A DNA stretch of 11,149 nt from an uncultured Lachnobacterium sp. (GTDB taxonomy: Bacteria; Bacillota; Clostridia; Lachnospirales; Lachnospiraceae), in assembly GCA_900552085.1 (NCBI GenBank), contig URYB01000058.1:1-11149 (forward strand), given 5' to 3'. The stretch's first letter is position 1. Each line of letters starts with the position of its first letter. The notes under the pieces were generated by a model. It worked only from the letters and a program-made list of their open reading frames with translations, made no database searches and was not told the origin of the DNA. Shown one piece after another: positions 1 to 6,486 of the stretch. A program made the position numbers and the translations under genes.

Positions 1-1084
1 CAAAAATAACATCGGCACCTTTACGCATAAGAACGTTGATCACACCGGTAACCGACTTCTCATTTCCCGGAATCGGATGAGAACTGAACACAATCGTATC
101 ATTTGGCTTGATGGAAACCTTACGATGCATACCGGATGCCATACGGGATAATGCCGCCATCGACTCTCCCTGGCTTCCCGTCGTAATGATCACCGTCTGC
201 TCATCCGGATAATTCTTCAACTGGTCAACATCGATCAGAATATTGTCCGGCAATGACAGATAGCCCAACTCCGAAGCGATGGAGATGATATTTACCATAC
301 TTCTGCCTTCAATGGCTACCTTACGTCCGAATTTATCCGCAGAATTGATGATCTGCTGGACTCTGTCTACGTTCGATGCAAATGTTGCAATAATAATACG
401 TGTATTTTTATGCTCTGCAAAAATATTGTCCAAAGTCTTACCAACGGATTTCTCTGACTTTGTAAATCCCGGACGTTCTGCATTGGTACTGTCGCAAAGA
501 AGCGCAAGAACGCCTTTCTTTCCAATCTCACCAAAACGCTGCAGATCAATCGCATCACCAAATACCGGTGTATAGTCTACTTTAAAGTCTCCGGTATGCA
601 CAACGATTCCTGCCGGTGAATAGATAGCAAGTGCTGCCGCATCCTGAATACTGTGATTTGTCTTGATAAATTCTACACGGAAACAGCCAAGATTAATATG
701 CTGTCCGTATTTTACGACTTTGCGTTTTGTCTTCTTGAGCATATCATGCTCTTCTAACTTATGTTCAATAATTGCTGTCGTAAGCTTTGTTGCATAAATC
801 GGTACATTGATATCACGAAGCACATATGGAATCGCTCCAATATGATCCTCATGGGCATGTGTGATAAAAAATCCTTTCACACGGTCAATATTTTCTTTTA
901 AATATGTCACATCCGGAATAACGAGATCTACACCGTACATATCGTCCTCCGGGAATGATAAACCGCAATCCACAACAATAATACTGTCTTCGTACTCAAA
1001 GGCAGTAATGTTCATTCCGATCTGCTCCAAACCTCCCAATGGGATAATTTTGAGCTTACTATGCTGTTTTTCCTGCTTTTTCAT
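1..1084 (-). CDS. rnj: Ribonuclease J, N-terminal 361 residues (cut by window edge)
   Basis: RNase J is a zinc-dependent endonuclease and 5'-3' exonuclease that matures and degrades RNA in the cytoplasm of Firmicutes. The visible part covers the metallo-beta-lactamase fold and most of the beta-CASP domain. The metal-binding motif HAHEDH is at residues 76-81, a DSTNAERPG motif follows in mid-protein, and SSHPIPGNE lies near the cut end. The reading frame runs off the left edge, so the rest of the beta-CASP/lactamase part and the C-terminal domain are missing from view. The start is the ATG at 1084, preceded by GGAGGA (1088-1093). The gene lies 93 bases downstream of the DUF1292 gene, and that gap holds repeats, so it may be a separate transcription unit. 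The family call is firm. Whether it is the J1 or J2 paralogue cannot be told from this piece. Confidence 0.95.
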   Translation of the reverse strand, partial: MKKQEKQHSKLKIIPLGGLEQIGMNITAFEYEDSIIVVDCGLSFPEDDMYGVDLVIPDVTYLKENIDRVKGFFITHAHEDHIGAIPYVLRDINVPIYATKLTTAIIEHKLEEHDMLKKTKRKVVKYGQHINLGCFRVEFIKTNHSIQDAAALAIYSPAGIVVHTGDFKVDYTPVFGDAIDLQRFGEIGKKGVLALLCDSTNAERPGFTKSEKSVGKTLDNIFAEHKNTRIIIATFASNVDRVQQIINSADKFGRKVAIEGRSMVNIISIASELGYLSLPDNILIDVDQLKNYPDEQTVIITTGSQGESMAALSRMASGMHRKVSIKPNDTIVFSSHPIPGNEKSVTGVINVLMRKGADVIF

Positions 1085-1098
1085 ATATCCTCCTTCTT

Positions 1099-1115
1099 GT
1101 TTTGAACGTCAAAAC
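1099..1115. repeat. Perfect inverted repeat upstream of the RNase J ribosome binding site
   Basis: GTTTTGA and TCAAAAC, 7 bases each, are separated by ACG. The repeat ends five bases before the GGAGGA of the RNase J gene and directly abuts the palindromic repeat at 1117-1150. It may form a small hairpin in the leader or be a protein site; no function is known to me. Confidence 0.55.
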
Positions 1116-1116
1116 G

Positions 1117-1150
1117 TCAGCCCATGCATAATCGCCTTCTACAAGGGCTT
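1117..1150 (-). repeat. Palindromic intergenic repeat, copy 1 (degenerate)
   Basis: The first 16 bases (1117-1132, TCAGCCCATGCATAAT) are identical to 3663-3678, and GCCTTC follows in both copies with a one-base offset. AGCCC (1119-1123) can pair with GGGCT (1145-1149). The inner stem found in copy 2 is missing here. It lies between the DUF1292 gene and the RNase J gene. On the minus strand, GGGCT is followed by GACGTTTTGACG, so it could be a weak terminator, but there is no clean T-run. Confidence 0.6.
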
Positions 1151-1177
1151 TTCATAACAAATAATTTCCGCTCTTTT

Positions 1178-1441
1178 CTAAAATAAAAGCTGTGTTTCTT
1201 CATCCGCAAGTTCAGCAAACACCTTAGCGATAGCTGCAAACTCTACATCATCATCAACCATCTCATAAAGTACTTCCTCGTCTTGTGTTGTAATTTCTTT
1301 TAATATATATGCTTCACTGTCTCCGCTTTCAATTCCATCAGAAACAAGTAAATACTTAATTCCATTCAGCTGGGTTTCTTCCTCAACTGCAAACTCTACC
1401 ACTTCGTTGGTATCGGGATCTATAAAATTAATTTTTTCCAT
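1178..1441 (-). CDS. DUF1292 family protein (YrzB-like)
   Basis: This small acidic protein of 87 residues has the usual size and pattern of the DUF1292 family: an N-terminal block with D-P-D-T-N-E, a central beta-rich part (KYLLVSD, EAYILKE) and an acidic C-terminal helix. Its biochemical function is not established. The best clue is position: it directly follows ruvX and ireB, as yrzB follows yrrK and yrzL in Bacillus. The 37-base gap after ruvX suggests co-transcription. AGAGG stands eight bases before the ATG at 1441. No signal peptide or membrane segment is visible, so it is probably cytoplasmic. Confidence 0.88.
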   Translation of the reverse strand: MEKINFIDPDTNEVVEFAVEEETQLNGIKYLLVSDGIESGDSEAYILKEITTQDEEVLYEMVDDDVEFAAIAKVFAELADEETQLLF

Positions 1442-1478
1442 GTAAAAAACCTCTCAAAAAACTGTTTTCTTCCTCAAA

Positions 1479-1919
1479 TCAAGCTTTTTCTTCCGGATGG
1501 TTGGACAAATAATCCAAATATCCCTGCAAAATAAAAATTGCCGCAATCTCGTCCACATACTCCTTGCGGTTCTCGCGACGGATGCCCATCTCCATCATGG
1601 ACTGATCCGCTGCAACGGTTGTCAGACGTTCGTCCCAGAGAATCACTGGAAGTCCACAACGTTTTTCCAGCATCTCCTTAAATTCTTTTGTTTTTTCGCA
1701 ACGCTCGCCCTCTGTATTATTCATGTTTTTAGGGTAGCCAAGTACAATTTTCTCCACTTTGTACTCGCCTACCAGTTCATCGATTCGCGCCAGCGTCTGT
1801 CGCAGCTTAGATGGGGATTTCCTTCGAATGATCTCCACACCCTGTGCGGTAATCAAAAGCTCATCACTCACTGCAACTCCAACTGTCTTTGAACCAAAAT
1901 CTAATCCTAAAATCCGCAT
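1479..1919 (-). CDS. ruvX: Putative pre-16S rRNA nuclease / Holliday junction resolvase-like YqgF
   Basis: This is an RNase H-fold protein of the YqgF/RuvX family, 146 residues, near the usual 135-150. Family motifs are present: LGLDFGSKTVG at the N-terminus with the first catalytic Asp, LGYPKNMNNTEG in the middle, WDERLTT, and VDEIAAIFILQGYLD near the C-terminus with the last acidic residues. Members have been implicated in 5' maturation of 16S rRNA and, by fold, in Holliday junction cleavage; which applies here cannot be read from sequence. The start at 1919 has GGGAG a few bases upstream. The gene lies 17 bases after ireB and 37 before the DUF1292 gene, so the three are probably one transcript. 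Confidence 0.93.
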   Translation of the reverse strand: MRILGLDFGSKTVGVAVSDELLITAQGVEIIRRKSPSKLRQTLARIDELVGEYKVEKIVLGYPKNMNNTEGERCEKTKEFKEMLEKRCGLPVILWDERLTTVAADQSMMEMGIRRENRKEYVDEIAAIFILQGYLDYLSNHPEEKA

Positions 1920-1936
1920 AAATCTCCCGTACCGGA

Positions 1937-2200
1937 TTATTCCCAGGAATTGTTCTTGATATAAGCCCGAAGAACTTCTTCTACCAGTTCATCACGCTCT
2001 ACCTTCATAATCAGACTTCTTGCATTATTGTGACTCGTAATATATGTCGGATCTCCTGACATAATATATCCAACAATCTGGTTTACCGGATTGTATCCTT
2101 TCTCACTCAATGCACGGAATACAATTTCAAGAACGTCCCTGACCTGTAACTCCGGCTCCTTTTGTACTGTAAAAAATTGTGTATTATTAATGTTCTCCAT
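1937..2200 (-). CDS. ireB: IreB family regulatory phosphoprotein (DUF965, YrzL)
   Basis: This 87-residue protein matches the IreB/DUF965 family along its whole length, including the signature KGYNPVNQIVGYIMSGDPTY and a following R-DELVEEVLR segment. In Enterococcus, IreB is a substrate of the PASTA-domain Ser/Thr kinase IreK and phosphatase IreP and affects cephalosporin resistance; there, threonines near the N-terminus are phosphorylated. Thr7 and Thr11 are the candidates here, which is inference. No kinase gene is in the window. The ATG at 2200 has an AGGGG eight bases upstream, a mediocre ribosome binding site. It is the first gene of the ireB-ruvX-DUF1292 group. Confidence 0.93.
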   Translation of the reverse strand: MENINNTQFFTVQKEPELQVRDVLEIVFRALSEKGYNPVNQIVGYIMSGDPTYITSHNNARSLIMKVERDELVEEVLRAYIKNNSWE

Positions 2201-2231
2201 ATCTGCCGCCCCTGCTCGTGTTTTAGTTTCT

Positions 2232-2281
2232 AATACAAGCTTTATTTAATATATTGTAAACGAATTTGCGTAAAAATACAA
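2232..2281 (-). promoter_or_regulatory. Two overlapping candidate promoters for ireB-ruvX-DUF1292
   Basis: On the minus strand, TTGTAT (2276-2281) and TACAAT (2253-2258) are separated by 17 bases. A second pair, TTTACA (2255-2260) and TGTATT (2232-2237), also has a 17-base spacer and overlaps the first. Either could drive ireB. No terminator hairpin is visible after mtaB, so read-through from mtaB is also possible. Confidence 0.5.
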
Positions 2282-2297
2282 CCTCTAATCTTGTCCA

Positions 2298-3623
2298 TCA
2301 GTCCATAAGATACAAATCGTCGTGTATTGCGGCAGTAATTTTTCCTGTTTTCATAACATTGTCCAGTTTTTCTTCGGATTGTACTGCTACCTTTACGTAT
2401 TCCTTTGTATATCCTACATACATCGGTGTTCCATCCACCGGTACCTGTTCCTCAAAAAGAACCTCCTGCTCACTTCCAAGATAGTATTCCCGAAATTCTT
2501 TTGACATTTTCGCTGACAATGCCAAAAGTTTTGCACTGCGTTTTGTCTTGATTTCTTCCGGAACCTGATTTTCCATGACCGCAGCACGCGTGCCCTGTCT
2601 CTTGGAATATTTGAAAATGTGCATTTCATAGAAATGGATCTTCTCTAAAAATGCCTCCGTCGTTGCAAATTCTTCCTCTGTTTCTCCTGGAAATCCCACA
2701 ATGACATCCGTCGTAATTGCCGGATGGGTAAAGTATTTTCGAAGAAGCCGGCATCCCTCTTCATATTCTTCTGCCGTATATTTACGATTCATACGCTTTA
2801 ACGTATCATCGCATCCACTCTGTAATGACAGATGAAAATGCGGACAGATTTTTTCTAATTTCGCCAGCTCACTTGCGAACGCTTCGGTCACAATCTTCGG
2901 TTCTAACGATCCCAGACGAATTCTTCGGATTCCGTCTATCTTGTGAACTTCCTGTATAAGATGCAGCAGATTATCCTCGCAGTCTACTCCATAGGAACTT
3001 AAATGGATTCCGGTAAGTACCACTTCCTGATATCCTTTTTCTGCCAGTCCTCTGATCTCGGTTAAAACACTCTCGATTCCACGGCTTCTGACTCTTCCTC
3101 TTGCGTATGGGATAATACAATAGCTGCAAAACTGATTACATCCATCCTGCACCTTCACAAATGCACGCGTATGTTCTGCCGTCTGTTTCAGTCCAAGCTC
3201 TTCAAAATCCTGATGTACATGGTTGATGTCCACGACAGCCTCTACTTTTTCTTCCGGTTCGTTCGTGCTTCCTTCCGTTTTGGCAAAATATTCCGCAAGA
3301 CGTCCCACCAGCTCTGCCTTCTGGTTATTTCCAATCAGGATATCGATTGCATCATCCAGCTTTGCCTCTTCTTCTTTTGTCTGCACGTAACATCCTGCAG
3401 CAACAACCGCAGCCTGTGGATTCAATTTTTTTGCATGATGAAGCATCTGGCGGGATTTGCGGTCTGCCATGTTCGTAACCGAACAAGTGTTAATTGCATA
3501 TACATCTGCGACTTCCGAAAAAGGTACGATCTCATACCCTGCATCTTCGAGCATCTGCTGCATCGCTTCTGTTTCGTATGCATTTACTTTGCATCCCAGA
3601 TTGTGTAATGCTGCTTTTTTCAT
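2298..3623 (-). CDS. mtaB: tRNA (N6-threonylcarbamoyladenosine(37)-C2)-methylthiotransferase MtaB
   Basis: This radical-SAM enzyme converts t6A37 to ms2t6A37 in ANN-decoding tRNAs. It has 441 residues, as expected. The N-terminal methylthiotransferase domain carries the auxiliary iron-sulfur cysteines C11, C47 and C78. The radical-SAM motif CNQFCSYC supplies C162, C166 and C169, and the last 60 residues have the look of a TRAM RNA-binding domain. The short LGCKVNAYETEAM start and the C-terminal pattern favour MtaB (YqeV) over MiaB or RimO. The ATG at 3623 is preceded by AAGGAG (3629-3634). Upstream lies a divergent region with nested repeats that would form its leader if the promoter is beyond them; I find no convincing minus-strand promoter there. 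Confidence 0.94.
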   Translation of the reverse strand: MKKAALHNLGCKVNAYETEAMQQMLEDAGYEIVPFSEVADVYAINTCSVTNMADRKSRQMLHHAKKLNPQAAVVAAGCYVQTKEEEAKLDDAIDILIGNNQKAELVGRLAEYFAKTEGSTNEPEEKVEAVVDINHVHQDFEELGLKQTAEHTRAFVKVQDGCNQFCSYCIIPYARGRVRSRGIESVLTEIRGLAEKGYQEVVLTGIHLSSYGVDCEDNLLHLIQEVHKIDGIRRIRLGSLEPKIVTEAFASELAKLEKICPHFHLSLQSGCDDTLKRMNRKYTAEEYEEGCRLLRKYFTHPAITTDVIVGFPGETEEEFATTEAFLEKIHFYEMHIFKYSKRQGTRAAVMENQVPEEIKTKRSAKLLALSAKMSKEFREYYLGSEQEVLFEEQVPVDGTPMYVGYTKEYVKVAVQSEEKLDNVMKTGKITAAIHDDLYLMD

Positions 3624-3639
3624 TTCTACTCCTTATATA

Positions 3640-3740
3640 AAAACTTAATACATTCGGGAACATCAGCCCATGCATAATTTGCCTTCGGCAAATGGGCTGA
3701 CGCTGCATATTAAGTTTCCCTCCGGAAAACTTAATACATT
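3640..3740. repeat. Nested direct and inverted repeats in the mtaB / HPr-like divergent region
   Basis: A 15-base direct repeat (AAAACTTAATACATT) occurs exactly at 3640-3654 and 3726-3740. Between them, ATTAAGTTT at 3709-3717 is the reverse complement of AAACTTAAT in both copies. It can therefore pair with 3641-3649, enclosing the palindromic repeat at 3663-3700, or with 3727-3735 to form a compact local hairpin. The two pairings exclude each other. The direct repeat may be a duplication flanking an inserted palindromic element. Confidence 0.8.
3663..3700 (-). repeat. Palindromic intergenic repeat, copy 2 (intact)
   Basis: TCAGCCC (3663-3669) pairs with GGGCTGA (3694-3700), and inside it ATTTGCC (3677-3683) pairs with GGCAAAT (3687-3693) around a TTC loop. 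The seven bases ATGCATA are unpaired on one side. It shares 16 identical bases with copy 1 at 1117-1132. This is the pattern of a dispersed palindromic repeat or a small non-autonomous element. Confidence 0.75.
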
Positions 3741-3742
3741 TC

Positions 3743-3771
3743 TTGACTTTTCCAAGGAAAAATATTACTAT
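3743..3771 (+). promoter_or_regulatory. Sigma-A type promoter of the HPr-like gene, with two dyads
   Basis: TTGACT (3743-3748) and TACTAT (3766-3771) have a 17-base spacer, giving a predicted start near 3778 and a leader of about 35 bases. The spacer contains the inverted repeat TTTTCC-AA-GGAAAA (3748-3761). A second dyad, CTATC-AAA-GATAG (3768-3780), spans from the -10 hexamer into the predicted start. Either may be an operator; this is inference. Confidence 0.7.
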
Positions 3772-3812
3772 CAAAGATAGAAAAACATGAATCATTTAAG
3801 GAGGTTTTCATT

Positions 3813-4046
3813 ATGAAAACAGTACAAATTTCATTAAATTCCATTGGAAAAGTAAAATCATTTGTTAACGCAATTTCTCAGTTCGAGTATGACTTCGACT
3901 TAATCTCTGGAAGATATGTCATCGATGCAAAATCCATCATGGGTATTTTCAGCTTAGATTTATCCAAGCCAATCGATTTAGCAATCCATACAGAGACCAA
4001 TCTTGATGAAGTACTTGAGGTTCTCAAGCCATACATCATTGAGTAA
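3813..4046 (+). CDS. HPr-fold protein lacking the phosphocarrier histidine
   Basis: This 77-residue protein resembles HPr of the phosphotransferase system, best in the segment DAKSIMGIFSLDLSKP. There Ser41 matches the regulatory serine (Ser46) that HPr kinase phosphorylates in Firmicutes. The region that should hold GIHARPA with the phosphorylatable His15 reads SIGKVKSFVNA instead, and the protein has no histidine before residue 59. It therefore should not carry phosphate from enzyme I to sugar transporters. By analogy with Crh of Bacillus it could be a regulatory serine-phosphorylated partner, but this is inference and the protein is not Crh itself. AAGGAGG (3798-3804) lies eight bases before the ATG. 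It is the only plus-strand gene, monocistronic, with its own promoter and terminator. Confidence 0.85.
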   Translation: MKTVQISLNSIGKVKSFVNAISQFEYDFDLISGRYVIDAKSIMGIFSLDLSKPIDLAIHTETNLDEVLEVLKPYIIE

Positions 4047-4081
4047 TTCGTGACATAACAAAAACAATCAGGAACAAACAG

Positions 4082-4108
4082 GGAAGACCCATATGGGTCT
4101 TCCTTTTG
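4082..4108. terminator. Rho-independent terminator, probably bidirectional
   Basis: GGAAGACCC (4082-4090) pairs with GGGTCTTCC (4095-4103) around ATAT; the whole 22-base block is a perfect palindrome. TTTTGTTTT follows on the plus strand, ending the HPr-like gene. On the minus strand a poorer T-rich run (TGTTTGTTCC) follows, and thiI stops only seven bases before the stem, so it probably serves both convergent genes. Confidence 0.9.
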
Positions 4109-4110
4109 TT

Positions 4111-5295
4111 TTACTCCGCATCCACGATAATCGTTTCTGTTGTATCGATAGCAGTCTGCATTAATTCATCTATTTTTTCTTCCAGCTTACGCTCTGATTT
4201 TTTAATATAAGTCAGATTCGGCTTTGTCACCGGATGCTTTGCCACAAAAATTGTACAGCAGTCTTCATATGGTAAAATAGAAGTCTCATACGTATCAATT
4301 TTTTCTGCAATGGATACGATGTCCTGCTTGTCCATGGCAATCAGCGGACGGTATACCGGCATCTCGCAGACTTCATTGGTAACCGCAAGAGACTGCATTG
4401 TCTGGCTTGCCACCTGTCCAATACTCTCACCTGTAATCATGCCCAGGCACTTGCCTTCTTTTGCAAAATGCTCTGCGATTTTCATCATATAACGACGCAT
4501 GATAATCGTAAGTTCCTCATGCGGACATTTCTCATAAATATAAAGCTGGATATCAGTAAAATTAACAACGCGAAGTTTAATTGGTCCGGAATATCTTGCA
4601 ACTTTCTTTGCAAGATCCACAACTTTTTGTTTCGCACGCTCACTGGTATAAGGTGGTGCGTGGAAATAAGTTGCTTCCAAAGTCACGCCTCGTTTTGAAA
4701 TCATATATCCAGCTACCGGACTGTCGATTCCACCAGACAAAAGCAACATCGCACGGCCTGCCGTACCGAGTGGCATACCGCCCGGTCCCGGAATTTCTGT
4801 AGAATATACATTGATCATCGGACGGATTTCCACATGAATCATGACCTGTGGATGATGTACATCTACCTTTGTCTCCGGAAATGCCTCTAGAATCTTCTCT
4901 CCCAATGCCGCATTAATTTCCATGGAGGTCATCGGATAATTCTTTCTGGCACGTCTTGCATCGACCTTAAAGGTAAAGTTCTTGTCTGCATAAGTCTTGT
5001 CCACATATGCAACAACTTCCTCTGCCAGCTTATCAAAACCTTCATCTTCCAGCAGCACAACCGGACAGATTCCAACAATACCGAACACTCTCTGTAAAGT
5101 CTCTACCGTCTCATCATAATCATAGGAACCCTCCGTCTCTACATAGATACGCCCATTCTCTTTGCGCACATGAAACGTTCCATCTACATTTTTCAACTGA
5201 TACTCAATATTATGTACCAGCGCGTCTTCAAACAGATAACGGTTCTTTCCCTTGATGGCGATTTCCGCATATTTAATCAAAAATGCTTTATACAT
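4111..5295 (-). CDS. thiI: tRNA 4-thiouridine synthetase ThiI (rhodanese-less type)
   Basis: ThiI adenylates U8 of tRNA and replaces its oxygen with sulfur, and may also supply sulfur for the thiamine thiazole. The 394-residue length fits the short Bacillus-type form: an N-terminal ferredoxin-like and THUMP RNA-binding region (about 1-165), then a PP-loop ATPase with SGGIDS at 187-192. There is no C-terminal rhodanese domain. Cys346-Cys347 in YEDCCTIF lie where the conserved catalytic-domain cysteine of ThiI is found. In short forms the persulfide is thought to come from a dedicated cysteine desulfurase, and exactly such a gene lies 22 bases upstream. GGAG stands six bases before the ATG at 5295. 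It is the last gene of the prmA-rsmE-desulfurase-thiI run and ends at the shared terminator. Confidence 0.96.
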   Translation of the reverse strand: MYKAFLIKYAEIAIKGKNRYLFEDALVHNIEYQLKNVDGTFHVRKENGRIYVETEGSYDYDETVETLQRVFGIVGICPVVLLEDEGFDKLAEEVVAYVDKTYADKNFTFKVDARRARKNYPMTSMEINAALGEKILEAFPETKVDVHHPQVMIHVEIRPMINVYSTEIPGPGGMPLGTAGRAMLLLSGGIDSPVAGYMISKRGVTLEATYFHAPPYTSERAKQKVVDLAKKVARYSGPIKLRVVNFTDIQLYIYEKCPHEELTIIMRRYMMKIAEHFAKEGKCLGMITGESIGQVASQTMQSLAVTNEVCEMPVYRPLIAMDKQDIVSIAEKIDTYETSILPYEDCCTIFVAKHPVTKPNLTYIKKSERKLEEKIDELMQTAIDTTETIIVDAE

Positions 5296-5317
5296 TCTGT
5301 TCTCCTTTTCTGATTTT

Positions 5318-6472
5318 CTAATGTCTTGTATATTTTTGAAGCATTGGAATCACACGGTTCATTTCTTCCAACGCATAATCAATCTCTTCCTGTGTCGTAT
5401 CTACACAAAAGCTGAAACGAATCGTAGAATCCAGCAAAGAATCCTTCAAGCCAATACTTTTGAGTGTTCTGCTCACTGCCGGTTTGTTTGATGAGCAGGC
5501 ACTTCCCGCAGACACATAAATTTCTTTATCCTCAAGCGTATGCAGCATCACTTCTGCACGCACACCTTCGATGCTGACACTCACAATATGTGGTGCATTG
5601 TCTCTTGTAAGTTTTCCGTTGATGCTTACGCCTGGAATCTTCTGTGCTTCCTCAATAAAATGCGCACGAAGTTCATACATATGGTCTATTTTTTCATCAA
5701 ATCCTGTATAAATTTCTTCCGCTGCCACGCCAAGTCCTGCAATCGCCGGGACATTTTCGGTTCCGGAACGCATTCCTCTCTGCTGTCCGCCGCCATTGAT
5801 CAATGGCTTTATTTTTGTCTTGTCTTTGATGTATAAAAATCCACTGCCCTTCGGTCCATGAATTTTATGTCCGCTCACCGACAACAGATCAATGCCCATC
5901 TTTGATGGGAAAATGCGCATTTTTCCATAGGACTGGATTGCATCCACATGAAACAGCGTCTGTGGATTCATCTGTTTGATCAAAGCTCCCGCTTCTGCAA
6001 CCGGTTCTACCGCACCAATCTCATTATTTACATGCATCAGTGATACAAGTATCGTATCTGGGCGAATTGCTGCCTTCAGATCCTCCAGCGAAATCACACC
6101 ATATGCATCGACCGGAAGATAGGTCACTTCATATCCATGATCCTCCAGATATGCCATCGTATTCGATACTGACGGATGTTCGATTGCAGTCGTAATCACA
6201 TGCATTCCGGCTCTTTTATTTGCCTCAGCGGCTCCGATAATCGCAAGATTATTGGATTCTGTTCCCCCGGAAGTAAAACAGATTTCTTTCTCCTGTACTT
6301 TCAGTGTCTTCGCAATTTTCTTGCGGGCATCATTCATATAGTTTTCGGCAATAACTCCTTTATTATGCATCGATGATGGATTGCCATAATCCTTTGTCAA
6401 AAGATGCATGACCATATCCGCAGCTGTCTGACTGCAGCGTGTAGTAGCCGAATTGTCCAAATATGCTTCCAT
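5318..6472 (-). CDS. Cysteine desulfurase (NifS/IscS family, probable ThiI partner)
   Basis: This pyridoxal-phosphate enzyme takes sulfur from cysteine as an enzyme-bound persulfide. At 384 residues it has the family's normal length. Visible landmarks are YLDNSATT at the N-terminus, His99 in the EHPSV segment, Asp177 in HVDAIQS, the PLP lysine Lys203 in SGHKIHGPKG, RSGTEN at 236-240, and the catalytic loop SAGSACSS with Cys326. Its placement directly before thiI matches the nifZ-thiI pair of Bacillus, so it probably feeds ThiI rather than iron-sulfur cluster assembly; no iscU or sufU gene is in the window. The start at 6472 has GGAG seven bases upstream, and rsmE ends 14 bases before it, so they are co-transcribed. 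Confidence 0.95.
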   Translation of the reverse strand: MEAYLDNSATTRCSQTAADMVMHLLTKDYGNPSSMHNKGVIAENYMNDARKKIAKTLKVQEKEICFTSGGTESNNLAIIGAAEANKRAGMHVITTAIEHPSVSNTMAYLEDHGYEVTYLPVDAYGVISLEDLKAAIRPDTILVSLMHVNNEIGAVEPVAEAGALIKQMNPQTLFHVDAIQSYGKMRIFPSKMGIDLLSVSGHKIHGPKGSGFLYIKDKTKIKPLINGGGQQRGMRSGTENVPAIAGLGVAAEEIYTGFDEKIDHMYELRAHFIEEAQKIPGVSINGKLTRDNAPHIVSVSIEGVRAEVMLHTLEDKEIYVSAGSACSSNKPAVSRTLKSIGLKDSLLDSTIRFSFCVDTTQEEIDYALEEMNRVIPMLQKYTRH

Positions 6473-6486
6473 TTTTCTGCTCCTGT

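Noticed and set aside
279..575. An open frame of 98 codons on the plus strand inside the RNase J gene, and many similar opposite-strand frames elsewhere.
   Set aside because: They lie antisense to well-recognised genes, lack ribosome binding sites and do not resemble any known protein.
3663..3700. The intact palindromic repeat as a terminator.
   Set aside because: It lies upstream of both flanking genes, in a divergent region, and has no T-run on either side.
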